Source: Aliiruegeria haliotis
Lineage (GTDB): Bacteria > Pseudomonadota > Alphaproteobacteria > Rhodobacterales > Rhodobacteraceae
Direction: 5' to 3'
Length of the DNA: 64,000 nucleotides
Assembly (NCBI RefSeq): GCF_003003255.1
Contig: NZ_PVTD01000002.1
Coordinates: 775,021-839,020 of the forward strand
The position numbers were made by a program, and so were the translations under genes. The notes beneath the pieces were generated by a model. The model worked only from the letters and a program-made list of their open reading frames with translations, did no database searches and was not told where the DNA came from. Below are positions 36,900 through 45,003 of the stretch, piece by piece; the first letter of the stretch is position 1, and each line of letters begins with the position of its first letter.

Positions 36900-37687
36900 T
36901 CCGCCTCGTCGCCCTCGTCACGCTTTTCTGGAACCTCGCCCTGCCGGGCAGCGCACAGCATATCGTCGCCGACTTGAGCCAGAGCCGCGTCGCAATCACG
37001 GCCAGCTTCTCGGGATCTGACATCGTGGTCTTCGGCGCTGTCCGTCCCGAGCCCGGCAGCATCGTGGAGGACCCGACGATGCCCGTGGCCGCCCCGCTCG
37101 ACGTGATTGTCGCGGTGTCCGGCCCGAGGGAGCGTGTGACCGTGCGCAAGAAGGACCGCCGTGCGGGGATCTGGGTGAACGCGGAGGCGCTCGACGTCGA
37201 TGCGGCACCGACCTTCTACAAGGTCGCGACTTCAGGCCCGCTCGACAAGATCCTCAACGAGAGCGACGATTCGCGCCACCGGATCTCCATTGATCATGCG
37301 ATCCGCTCTGTCGGCGGCGCCGAACAGGTTGGCGACACCACACCCTTCATCGACGCTCTGGTCCGGATCAGGATGGAAGACGGTCTCTACGGGATCGAAG
37401 AGAACGGTGTCTACCTGACAGAACAGACGCTTTTCCGGAGCGATATTGCGTTGCCTGCCAACCTGGTGGAGGGCGAATACACCACCCGTATTTTCCTGAC
37501 GCGGGAAGGGAAGGTCGTTGCCGAATACGCCCGCGCACTGGACGTCCGGAAGGTCGGCATTGAACGCTGGATCTATACCCTGGCGCAGGAACAGGCACTG
37601 CTCTACGGCCTTCTGTCGCTCGCAATCGCGATCATCGCCGGTTGGGGCGCTTCCGCCGCGTTCAAATACGCTCGCGGCCAAAGCTGA
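36896..37687 (+). CDS. TIGR02186 family protein (Alph_Pro_TM), partner of TauE/SafE
   Basis: 263 residues from GTG 36896, which follows a strong GAGGGAGG site. A signal peptide covers about residues 1-20 (ends GSAQ), the middle is a beta-rich periplasmic domain, and one helix lies near the C-terminus (LLYGLLSLAIAIIAGWGASAAF), leaving a short cytoplasmic tail. This matches TIGR02186, an alphaproteobacterial family of unknown function. It is translationally coupled to the TauE/SafE-like exporter, so it may assist that transporter, which is inference. Confidence 0.88.
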   Translation: MIRLVALVTLFWNLALPGSAQHIVADLSQSRVAITASFSGSDIVVFGAVRPEPGSIVEDPTMPVAAPLDVIVAVSGPRERVTVRKKDRRAGIWVNAEALDVDAAPTFYKVATSGPLDKILNESDDSRHRISIDHAIRSVGGAEQVGDTTPFIDALVRIRMEDGLYGIEENGVYLTEQTLFRSDIALPANLVEGEYTTRIFLTREGKVVAEYARALDVRKVGIERWIYTLAQEQALLYGLLSLAIAIIAGWGASAAFKYARGQS

Positions 37688-37748
37688 GGCCCGCTGCCAG
37701 ACCTCCGAAGCGACAACCGCCGCTCATGTCCACGAGCCCTGCAAGGCC

Positions 37749-38249
37749 TCAGGCGTCGCGCGATAGCCGTTCTTCCAGTACCTCGAAGGGCACCGAAGGT
37801 TCATCCTTGGCACCGCGGATCACCAGCGACGTCTTCACGCTCGCCACATTGTCCGCAGCGGTCAGTTGCTCGGTCAGGAATGTCTGAAAAGTCGACAGAT
37901 CCGGGGCGACACATTTCAGAATGAAATCGATCTCACCGTTGAGCATGTGGCACTCGCGCACCAACGGCCACTCCCGGCACTTGCCCTCGAAGGCCGACAG
38001 GTCCACCTCCGCCTGGCTGCTCAGCCCGACCATGGCAAAGACCTGCACCTCGAAACCGAGTTCGCGCGGGTCGACGTCAGCGTGATAGCCGCGAATAAAC
38101 CCCGATTCCTCCAGCGTGCGAACCCGCCGCAAACAGGGCGGGGCCGAGATTCCGACGCGCCGGGCAAGTTCGACATTGGTCATCCTGCCGTCCGCCTGTA
38201 GCTCCGCAAGGATGTGACGGTCGATCGGATCTAATTTGGAACCCGGCAT
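37749..38249 (-). CDS. Lrp/AsnC family transcriptional regulator
   Basis: 166-residue DNA-binding protein. The N-terminal winged helix-turn-helix reads LDPIDRHILAELQADGRMTN and ELARRVGISAPPCLRRVRTL, and the C-terminal RAM domain (about residues 75-150) carries effector and oligomer contacts. ATG at 38249 follows AGGAGAG; the frame opens at 38303. It is divergent from trxB, an arrangement also known from Rhodobacter. The paired repeats at 38294-38325 would be natural sites for it. Confidence 0.93.
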   Translation of the reverse strand: MPGSKLDPIDRHILAELQADGRMTNVELARRVGISAPPCLRRVRTLEESGFIRGYHADVDPRELGFEVQVFAMVGLSSQAEVDLSAFEGKCREWPLVRECHMLNGEIDFILKCVAPDLSTFQTFLTEQLTAADNVASVKTSLVIRGAKDEPSVPFEVLEERLSRDA

Positions 38250-38293
38250 ACAGCTCTCCTGAATTTCGCAAACAGTAGCCAGCCCCCGTGGTG

Positions 38294-38325
38294 AGCGCAA
38301 CATTATTTCACGTTAGCGCAACATT
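38294..38325. promoter_or_regulatory. Two 11-bp direct repeats, candidate Lrp operator
   Basis: AGCGCAACATT occurs at 38294-38304 and again at 38315-38325, start to start 21 bp, two helical turns. The pair lies 44 bp from the lrp start and about 130 bp from the trxB start, in their shared divergent promoter region. Lrp-type octamers favour such in-phase repeats. Binding by this Lrp is inferred. Confidence 0.45.
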
Positions 38326-38456
38326 TGTCCGCTTTGTTCCCTGTGCATAGCTCGTTTTGCACACGGCAACGAGAAGGGGTTCCGGTTCCCGTCCACCCCA
38401 CATATATCGGGCGGAACGCCGGAACCGGCGACGCTTTTGCCCCAGGGGAGACACAC

Positions 38457-39398
38457 ATGTCCAGCACCCGCCACACCAAGGTCCTGATCATCGGCTCCGG
38501 GCCGGCAGGATACACCGCCGCCGTCTACGCCAGTCGCGCAATGCTGGATCCGATCCTTGTGCAGGGGATCCAACCGGGTGGCCAGTTGACCATAACCACC
38601 GAAGTCGAGAACTGGCCGGGAATGACCGAGGTGCAGGGTCCCGACCTGATGGTCCAGATGGAAGAACACGCCCGCGCCGTGGGTACGGAAATCATCGGCG
38701 ATCATATCTCGGCCATCGATCTGTCGAAGCGCCCGTTCACGGCGCAGGGCGACAGCGGCACGACATATACTGCGGATGCAGTCATCCTCGCCACCGGGGC
38801 GCAGGCAAAGTGGATCGGCATGCCGGGCGAGGAAAAGTTCAAGGGCTTTGGCGTCTCCGCCTGCGCCACCTGCGATGGCTTCTTCTATCGCGGCAAGGAC
38901 GTCGTCGTGATCGGCGGCGGCAACACCGCAGTCGAGGAGGCGCTGTTTCTGACCAACTTCGCCAACAAGGTGACGCTGGTGCATCGTCGTGACAGCCTCC
39001 GCGCCGAAAAAATCCTCCAGGACCGCCTGTTCAAGAACGAGAAGGTGGAAGTTCTCTGGGATCATACGCCGGAAGAGATCTTTGGCTCCGATGCACCGAC
39101 CAGCGTCGAGGGGCTGCGAGCCAAGAGCGTAAAGACCGGTGAAACCACGGAGATCCCCGCCGCGGGCGTCTTTGTCGCCATCGGTCATGCCCCGGCCTCG
39201 GAACTGGTCAGGGACCAACTCGACACCCACATGGGCGGCTACGTGGTCACGAAACCCGACTCGACTGCGACGTCGATCCCCGGTGTTTTTGCCGCGGGCG
39301 ATCTGACCGACCACATGTACCGGCAGGCCGTCACGTCGGCAGGAATGGGCTGCATGGCGGCACTCGAAGCCGAGCGTTTTCTCGCCGAGCAGGACTAA
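38457..39398 (+). CDS. trxB: Thioredoxin-disulfide reductase
   Basis: 313-residue FAD/NADPH enzyme that reduces thioredoxin. GSGPAGYTAAVYASRA is the FAD loop, SACATCDGFFYRG holds the redox CATC pair, GGGNTAVEEALFL is the NADPH loop, and VFAAGDLTDHMYRQAVTSAG closes the FAD site. ATG at 38457 follows CAGGGGAGA; the frame opens at 38325. It is divergent from lrp, with candidate operator repeats in between. The downstream 200 bp lead to the MarR-Sat-CysC frame. Confidence 0.97.
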   Translation: MSSTRHTKVLIIGSGPAGYTAAVYASRAMLDPILVQGIQPGGQLTITTEVENWPGMTEVQGPDLMVQMEEHARAVGTEIIGDHISAIDLSKRPFTAQGDSGTTYTADAVILATGAQAKWIGMPGEEKFKGFGVSACATCDGFFYRGKDVVVIGGGNTAVEEALFLTNFANKVTLVHRRDSLRAEKILQDRLFKNEKVEVLWDHTPEEIFGSDAPTSVEGLRAKSVKTGETTEIPAAGVFVAIGHAPASELVRDQLDTHMGGYVVTKPDSTATSIPGVFAAGDLTDHMYRQAVTSAGMGCMAALEAERFLAEQD

Positions 39399-39566
39399 AC
39401 GCGCGCGTTTTCGGACGCTTGGTCAAGCCTCTCTCTTCCTCAGAAGCACCTGTGCGCGCACGTCGCGCGCAGGGCGAGTCCGTGGATTGTTGCAGTCAGG
39501 CAGCATTCCGCCATTTCTCAAGAAACACCCGAATCCGCTCTTTGCCCTCGGCGCTGTTCATGCAAT

Positions 39567-39584
39567 GTGTTCACGCGTGAACAC
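39567..39584. promoter_or_regulatory. 18-bp perfect palindrome before the MarR-Sat-CysC frame
   Basis: GTGTTCACGCGTGAACAC is identical on both strands and ends 14 bp before the ATG at 39599. Its size and position suit the operator of a dimeric winged-helix regulator, and the first domain encoded downstream is MarR-type, so autoregulation is the simplest reading. This is inference. Confidence 0.55.
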
Positions 39585-39598
39585 TTATTGAGTCGCCG

Positions 39599-41677
39599 AT
39601 GAACACCGCCCGCGAAAAACCAGCATCCCCGGAAGAAGAAGACCTTCTCTTCCGGATGCTGCGCCAGCTCGACATAGCGCCGGACGCGTCGCAACGAACC
39701 ACGGCCACGGCGCTGGACGTGTCGCTCGGACGGCTGAACGCGCAGCTTCGAGCGGCGGCAGAGGCCGGGCTGGTCAGGATCTCCGATCGCGCCGGACCGG
39801 ACAAGCGTCAGCGTTTTGCCTATTCCATTACCCCGCGCGGCGCCGCCGAACTGCAGCGCCTCCGGGACACATTCCTGTCCCGGAAATTTGCGGAATACGA
39901 CGCCCTTCATGCAGAACTGACCGGCACCTCCACCGGTCTCAACCCCTTTCAACACAGGACCAAACCGATGCAAAATCAACATGCTCCGATCCCGGAGCTC
40001 TATGTCTCGCACGAAAGCGCGCAGAAGCTGAAAGTTGAAGCTGCCGACCTGCCGAGCTGGGATCTCACTCCGCGCCAGATCTGCGACCTCGAGTTGCTGA
40101 TGAACGGCGGCTTCAACCCGCTGAAGGGCTTCCTGACCGAGGAAGACTACAACGGCGTCGTGGAGAACATGCGCCTTGCCGATGGGTCGCTCTGGCCGAT
40201 GCCGATCACGCTGGACGTCTCGGAAGACTTTGCGGCCTCCATCGAACCCGGCCAGGACATCGCCCTGCGCGATCAGGAAGGCGTTATCCTCGCGATCCTG
40301 TCGGTGTCCGACCGTTTCACCCCGGACAAGGCACGGGAAGCCGAAAAGGTATTCGGCGCCAATGACGACGCGCACCCGGCCGTCAACTACCTGCACAACC
40401 ATGCCGGCCCGGTCTACCTCGGCGGCCCGATCACCGGGATCCAGCAGCCGATTCACTACGATTTCCGTGCTCGCCGCGACACGCCGAACGAGTTGCGCGC
40501 CTATTTCCGCAAGCTCGGCTGGCGCAAGGTCGTGGCATTCCAGACCCGGAACCCGCTGCACCGCGCCCACCAGGAACTGACCTTCCGCGCCGCGAAGGAA
40601 AGCCAGGCCAACCTGCTGATCCACCCGATCGTCGGCATGACCAAGCCGGGCGACATCGACCACTTCACCCGTGTCCGCTGCTACGAGGCTGTCCTCGACC
40701 AGTACCCGGCCGCAACGACCACCATGTCGCTGCTGAACCTTGCCATGCGCATGGCCGGCCCGCGTGAAGCTGTCTGGCACGGGCTCATCCGCAAGAACCA
40801 CGGCGTGACCCACTTCATCGTCGGCCGCGACCATGCCGGCCCCGGCAAGAACTCCGCTGGCGAGGATTTCTACGGCCCCTACGACGCGCAGGAGCTCTTC
40901 AAGCAGTACGAAGAGGAAATGGGCATCGAAATGGTGCCGTTCAAGCACATGGTCTATGTGCAGGATCGCGCCCAGTACGAGCCCGCCGACGAGATCGAAG
41001 AAGGCGTGACCGTCCTCAACATCTCCGGCACCGAACTGCGCCGCCGTCTGGCCGAGGGCCTGGAAATCCCCGAGTGGTTCTCCTTCCCCGACGTGGTCAA
41101 GGAGTTGCGCCGCACCAAGCCGCCGCGTGCCAAGCAGGGCTTCACAGTGTTCTTCACCGGTTTCTCCGGCTCCGGCAAGTCCACCATCGCCAACGCGCTG
41201 ATGGTCAAACTGATGGAGATGGGCGGTCGTCCGACGACGCTGCTCGACGGTGACATCGTGCGGAAAAACCTGTCCAGCGAGCTGGGCTTCTCCAAGGAGC
41301 ACCGCGACCTGAACATCCGCCGTATCGGTTACGTGGCATCGGAGATTACCAAGAATGGCGGTATCGCGATCTGCGCGCCGATCGCGCCCTACGCCACCAC
41401 GCGCCGGGCCGTGCGCGAAGAGATCGAGCAATACGGCGCCTTTGTCGAAGTGCATGTCGCAACCTCCATCGAGGAATGCGAGAAGCGCGACCGCAAGGGG
41501 CTCTACAAGCTTGCGCGGGAAGGCAAGATCAAGGAGTTCACGGGTATTTCCGACCCCTACGACGCGCCGGAGAACCCGGAGCTGCGCCTCGACACCGAGG
41601 CCGTGGACGTCGACTACTGCGCTCAGCAGGTCCTTCTGAAGCTGGAAAGCATGGGCCTGATCGGCGCTGGATCCTGA
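39599..41677 (+). CDS. sat/cysC: Open frame joining an EPS-type MarR domain to bifunctional sulfate adenylyltransferase/APS kinase
   Basis: One uninterrupted 692-codon frame. Residues about 12-108 match the EPS-associated MarR regulator group (TIGR04176-like): LLFRMLRQLDIAPDASQRTT, DVSLGRLNAQLRAAAEAGLV and FLSRKFAEYDALHAELTG. From residue 124 (ATG 39968) it is a standard 569-residue Sat/CysC: YVSHESAQKLK, FQTRNPLHRAHQELTFRAA (HxxH of sulfurylase), then TGFSGSGKSTIANALM (kinase Walker A). The enzymes turn sulfate plus ATP into APS and PAPS. There is no stop between the parts, but CAGGA lies 8 bases before ATG 39968. The cell may thus make the fusion, the enzyme alone, or both. A terminator follows. 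Confidence 0.9.
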   Translation: MNTAREKPASPEEEDLLFRMLRQLDIAPDASQRTTATALDVSLGRLNAQLRAAAEAGLVRISDRAGPDKRQRFAYSITPRGAAELQRLRDTFLSRKFAEYDALHAELTGTSTGLNPFQHRTKPMQNQHAPIPELYVSHESAQKLKVEAADLPSWDLTPRQICDLELLMNGGFNPLKGFLTEEDYNGVVENMRLADGSLWPMPITLDVSEDFAASIEPGQDIALRDQEGVILAILSVSDRFTPDKAREAEKVFGANDDAHPAVNYLHNHAGPVYLGGPITGIQQPIHYDFRARRDTPNELRAYFRKLGWRKVVAFQTRNPLHRAHQELTFRAAKESQANLLIHPIVGMTKPGDIDHFTRVRCYEAVLDQYPAATTTMSLLNLAMRMAGPREAVWHGLIRKNHGVTHFIVGRDHAGPGKNSAGEDFYGPYDAQELFKQYEEEMGIEMVPFKHMVYVQDRAQYEPADEIEEGVTVLNISGTELRRRLAEGLEIPEWFSFPDVVKELRRTKPPRAKQGFTVFFTGFSGSGKSTIANALMVKLMEMGGRPTTLLDGDIVRKNLSSELGFSKEHRDLNIRRIGYVASEITKNGGIAICAPIAPYATTRRAVREEIEQYGAFVEVHVATSIEECEKRDRKGLYKLAREGKIKEFTGISDPYDAPENPELRLDTEAVDVDYCAQQVLLKLESMGLIGAGS
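39955..39970 (+). promoter_or_regulatory. Internal ribosome site and start codon of Sat/CysC
   Basis: CAGGA at 39955-39959 lies 8 bases before the ATG at 39968-39970. Starting here yields exactly the 569 residues usual for the stand-alone Sat/CysC, so this is the likely start of the enzyme irrespective of the MarR-type sequence upstream. Confidence 0.6.
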
Positions 41678-41725
41678 TCTGGGTCGACGCGGGGGCCATC
41701 CCCCGCGCCCCCTTCTGAAACGACG

Positions 41726-41756
41726 ACGCCCCGCCGGACCTCCAGCGGGGCGTTTT
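41726..41756 (+). terminator. Rho-independent terminator of sat/cysC
   Basis: ACGCCCCGC and GCGGGGCGT pair around a 10-base loop and run into TTTT (41753-41756), about 50 bp after the stop codon. Confidence 0.85.
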
Positions 41757-41937
41757 CAGTTCAATTGCATCGGCGCCTGCCATCGACGCTCTGCATGCGC
41801 GCACGTCACAAATCGGCTTTTGCTGCAGTGACGGCATACACCCAATATCGGCATTGGAACCAGACACAGCCCTTGCGCGCGACCACCCAAGGCCGTTCTG
41901 AACGGAAGTCTAACCTCGTCGGCGCGACAGCCTTGGC

Positions 41938-42972
41938 TCAGCCCTGAAGCGCCCGGGCTTCCGAGAACGTCACCAGCCGCTTGGACTCTGTATCCCACAG
42001 TTTCAGCTTCACCGTGGACAGGCTCTGCCGAATGGTCATCCGGTTGCTTTCCGCCAGTATTGCGTGATCCTTCAGGACCTCCGGCAGACGATAGAACGGG
42101 ATTCGACTGTAGAGGTGATGCACATGGTGGATCCCGATATTGGCCGAAACCCATTGGAGAACCGGCGGCAGGACGTAGTGTGAGCTTCCATGCAGCGCGG
42201 ATTCGTGCACCTGCCAGTCGGGCTCAGATTCCCATTGCGTGTGCTCGAACTGGTGTTGCACGTAGAACAGCCAGACACCGGCCGTGGCCGCGATCAGGGT
42301 CGACGGCAGGAAGATCAGCAGCAACGGCATCGCGCCGCCAAGATACCAGATCAGCGCCGCGGCCACGAGGATGGCCAGGTTCGTGCCCATCGAACTGATC
42401 CAGTACTTCGCACCGTCCATGAACCCCAGAGGAAGGCGGTTTTCCAGCAGGAAGACGTAGCTCGGACCAATGCCGAACAATGTGATTGGGTGCCTGTAGA
42501 GGCGATATTTCAGGCGGCCAACAGGCGACAGCGCCGCGTATTCTTCTGTCGTGAGGGTCAGGATATCCCCCATGCCACGCCGGTTCAGGTTGCCTGCGGC
42601 GCTGTGGTGAATCGCATGCGCCCGACGCCAGACGTCGTAGGGTGTCAGGGTCAGCACCCCGAGGCACCTGCCAACCCAATCGCTGACAACCCGGTTCCGG
42701 AAGAAAGACCCATGTCCGCAATCATGCTGAATCGCGAAGAGGCGCAACAGGAATGGGGCGATCAAAAGGGAAATAGCGAGCGCCAACCAGTGGCTGATCG
42801 ACAATGCGTACCAGGCGAGTCCCCAGAAAACTGCGAACGGGATCGCTGTTACGGCCAGCTCGAAGGTGCTTCGACGGTCATTCGGCTCACGGTAGTTGGC
42901 AAGAACCCTGATCCAGTCGCTTGCCTTTGCAGGGCTGGGCTGCGACCCGTTACAGCCCGTAGATTCTGTCAT
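41938..42972 (-). CDS. Membrane fatty acid desaturase
   Basis: 344-residue di-iron desaturase. The three histidine boxes are present: HDCGHGSF, HAIHHSAAGNLN (HxxHH) and HHVHHLYSRIP (HxxHH), with four or more long hydrophobic segments and VQHQFEHTQWE, which adds a further family-typical box. This layout resembles delta-12/omega-6-type acyl-lipid desaturases, which introduce double bases' worth of unsaturation into membrane lipid chains using oxygen and electrons from ferredoxin-like donors. Regioselectivity cannot be read. No electron-donor gene adjoins. It stands alone on the minus strand, with a 412-bp gap to the next gene. Confidence 0.87.
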   Translation of the reverse strand: MTESTGCNGSQPSPAKASDWIRVLANYREPNDRRSTFELAVTAIPFAVFWGLAWYALSISHWLALAISLLIAPFLLRLFAIQHDCGHGSFFRNRVVSDWVGRCLGVLTLTPYDVWRRAHAIHHSAAGNLNRRGMGDILTLTTEEYAALSPVGRLKYRLYRHPITLFGIGPSYVFLLENRLPLGFMDGAKYWISSMGTNLAILVAAALIWYLGGAMPLLLIFLPSTLIAATAGVWLFYVQHQFEHTQWESEPDWQVHESALHGSSHYVLPPVLQWVSANIGIHHVHHLYSRIPFYRLPEVLKDHAILAESNRMTIRQSLSTVKLKLWDTESKRLVTFSEARALQG

Positions 42973-43384
42973 GCGCCTACTTCGTCATTGTTCAGGATCG
43001 CTGATAAACTATCGAGAGTCGGTGACAAGGGAATTCGGTCCGAGCCGCCGTTGAGGATTAGGAGGCCACTGCGGATCCGCATGCAGCGTGCCAGGCCCTC
43101 GGGTGGATGCAACGCCTTTGGAGCGGCAAATCACTCCATAAAACGAACCAGCCATGTCACGGCCCGCTGTGGGATACTTCCTGCCTAGGGAAGTCCTTAA
43201 AATGTAGAGTTCTACTTCTCCCGGCCGTTGGCATACCTGCACGATACAGCCGACCTCTCGTGCCCGCAGAGCGGGCGCTCAGGAAGTCATGGGCTTGGGG
43301 CGGCTTCAGCCACTGAAAGGGATCGTCTTTCGCCAAATGGGCAACGCCTGCAACGGGGCACAGACCGCGGTTGCGGCGCCGGTA
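42973..43384. other. Intergenic region upstream of the desaturase
   Basis: This stretch should hold the desaturase promoter and the end of the DUF1150/Hsp20 unit. No frame in it looks like a gene. A short hairpin, GCCCGC-AGA-GCGGGC, lies at 43262-43276 but has no T run, and GTAGAGTTCTAC at 43204-43215 is a near-perfect small dyad. Confidence 0.45.
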
Positions 43385-43621
43385 TCAGTGAACGTTCACC
43401 GGCTCCATGTCGTTTTCGCGCGCAAGGACGAAGGCCAGTTCACGCCCCTGCACGAGGGCAATACGCTCGCCCTCCTCGGTGTGAACGGCATAAAGCTCGT
43501 CGACGCCCTCGGCCTGGTCGCGAATATCTTCGGGGAGATCGGTCACATCGACCGGGCGCACGTAGACAATGGGCCGGATCTCGATGCCCTGCTCCTCGCC
43601 GATGGGATGCTTGTAGTCCAT
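43385..43621 (-). CDS. DUF1150 family protein
   Basis: 78-residue acidic protein that fits DUF1150, a small alphaproteobacterial family usually encoded just after an Hsp20 gene, as here (10 bp). It begins MDYKHPIGEEQGIEIRPIVY and ends with LAFVLARENDMEPVNVH. ATG at 43621 follows GAGGAG; the longer frame upstream has no support. Function unknown; co-transcription with Hsp20 behind a heat-shock-type promoter suggests a proteostasis role. Confidence 0.88.
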   Translation of the reverse strand: MDYKHPIGEEQGIEIRPIVYVRPVDVTDLPEDIRDQAEGVDELYAVHTEEGERIALVQGRELAFVLARENDMEPVNVH

Positions 43622-43631
43622 GTCGCTCTCC

Positions 43632-44045
43632 TCAATCCCGGTTGATCTGGATCGTCTGCACGACCTTGTCGGGCACGGAGCGCTCCAGATCGACGTGCAG
43701 AAGCCCGTTCTCCATCGTCGCGCCGGAGACTTCAACCCCGTCGGCCAACACGAAACTGCGCTGGAACTGCCGTGCAGCGATGCCGCGATAGAGGAAGATG
43801 CGTTCGTCCTCATCCTCGGATTGCCGACCCCGGATCACCAGTTGCCGATCCTCGACAGTGATCGACAGATCCGCTTCCGCGAACCCGGCCACGGCCAGAG
43901 TGATGCGATAGCTCTGCTCGCCGGACTGCTCGATGTTGTAGGGGGGATAGCCGTCATTCCCGGACTTGGCTGTCCGTTCAACGAGGCGTTCAAGCTGTTC
44001 AAATCCCAACAGGAACGGATGGGATCCAAGTGCGGTCTTGGTCAT
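43632..44045 (-). CDS. Small heat shock protein (Hsp20/IbpA family)
   Basis: 137-residue alpha-crystallin-type chaperone that holds unfolded proteins in oligomers. It starts MTKTALGSHPFLLGFEQLER as IbpA-like proteins do, followed by YPPYNIEQSGEQSYRITLAV, a complete alpha-crystallin domain (GFAEADLSITVEDRQLVIRG) and the ENGLLHVDLER strand; the tail lacks a clear IxI. ATG at 44045 follows AAGGA. A sigma-32-like promoter lies upstream and the DUF1150 gene follows. Confidence 0.93.
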   Translation of the reverse strand: MTKTALGSHPFLLGFEQLERLVERTAKSGNDGYPPYNIEQSGEQSYRITLAVAGFAEADLSITVEDRQLVIRGRQSEDEDERIFLYRGIAARQFQRSFVLADGVEVSGATMENGLLHVDLERSVPDKVVQTIQINRD

Positions 44046-44110
44046 CGGGCACGTCCTTTCACGAAGCGACCATGCATTGCACGGGCCCCGGATCCGGGCA
44101 CCCGTCCCGA

Positions 44111-44142
44111 AAATATGGGCGCTGGGGTCGACATCTGCAAGG
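44111..44142 (-). promoter_or_regulatory. Heat-shock (RpoH/sigma-32-type) promoter of hsp20-DUF1150
   Basis: On the minus strand CCTTGCAG (44142-44135) and CCCATATTT (44119-44111) are separated by 15 bp, close to the sigma-32 pattern CTTGAA and CCCCATnT. It would start transcription about 60 nt before the hsp20 start. Match is by eye. Confidence 0.55.
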
Positions 44143-44214
44143 TTGGGCCTTTGCGAAACCGCCTTCATGGTCCTATGCTCGGGAAACCACTCGAAGAGTC
44201 GATCTCAGGCAGGC

Positions 44215-44433
44215 ATGAACGCACCCAGTGAAATGGACCCGGTGGAGGTCAAGCGCGTGAAGCTCAATGTTCTCATGCGGGAACACAGGGATCTCGACGA
44301 TGCCATTCGCGCGCTCGAGGAGACCGGCACCGCCGATACCTTCACCATTCGCCGGCTGAAGAAGCAGAAACTGGCCCTGAAGGACCAGATTTCTGTCCTC
44401 GAAGACCAGATAACCCCCGACATCATCGCCTGA
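44215..44433 (+). CDS. YdcH family (DUF465) protein
   Basis: 72-residue helical protein. RVKLNVLMREHRDLDDAIRA and FTIRRLKKQKLALKDQISVL are the two halves of the DUF465 helix pair, with a short loop between; it probably forms a coiled-coil dimer. Family members are widespread and small, with no known reaction. ATG at 44215 has only a modest ribosome site, but the protein length matches the family. It diverges from hsp20 and precedes purE by 81 bp. Confidence 0.87.
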   Translation: MNAPSEMDPVEVKRVKLNVLMREHRDLDDAIRALEETGTADTFTIRRLKKQKLALKDQISVLEDQITPDIIA

Positions 44434-44514
44434 CCCGCCCCTGAGGCCACGCATCCGATTGCACCGCTTCGCGCCGTGGCTATAGTGCCCGCTCTGATCC
44501 AGCAGGAGGGTGAG

Positions 44515-45003
44515 ATGTCGGAGCCGAAAGTGGGAATCATCATGGGCAGCCAGTCGGACTGGCCCACCATGAAGGAAGCGGCCAAGATCCTCGATGAACT
44601 CGGTGTCGCCTACGAGGCCCGCATCGTCTCGGCGCACCGCACGCCCGACCGCTTGTGGGAGTACGGCAAGGGGGCCGCCGGTCGCGGGCTGAAGGCGATC
44701 GTCGCAGGTGCCGGCGGCGCGGCCCACCTGCCCGGGATGGTCGCCTCGAAAACCCGCGTTCCCGTGATCGGTGTCCCGGTGCAGACCCGCGCGCTTTCCG
44801 GTGTCGACTCGCTCTACTCCATTGTCCAGATGCCCAAAGGGTTCCCGGTGGCCACGATGGCCATCGGCACGGCTGGCGCCGCGAATGCCGGTCTCATGGC
44901 CGCCGCGATCCTTGCCAACGAGGATCCGGATCTCGCCGACCGCCTCGATGCGTGGCGCGCGGCGTTGTCCGCCTCCATCCCGGAGGTGCCGGTCGATGAG
45001 TGA
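44515..45003 (+). CDS. purE: N5-carboxyaminoimidazole ribonucleotide mutase
   Basis: 162-residue class I PurE, which converts N5-CAIR to CAIR in purine synthesis. It shows [32 protein letters not shown] and [20 protein letters not shown], the normal substrate loops. ATG at 44515 follows AGGAGGG. The stop overlaps the start of purK by 8 bp, so the two consecutive pathway steps are made together. Confidence 0.97.
   Translation: MSEPKVGIIMGSQSDWPTMKEAAKILDELGVAYEARIVSAHRTPDRLWEYGKGAAGRGLKAIVAGAGGAAHLPGMVASKTRVPVIGVPVQTRALSGVDSLYSIVQMPKGFPVATMAIGTAGAANAGLMAAAILANEDPDLADRLDAWRAALSASIPEVPVDE

Noticed and set aside
39518..41455. 645-codon open frame on the minus strand
   Set aside because: Opposite the MarR-Sat-CysC frame, which has clear motifs; shadow.
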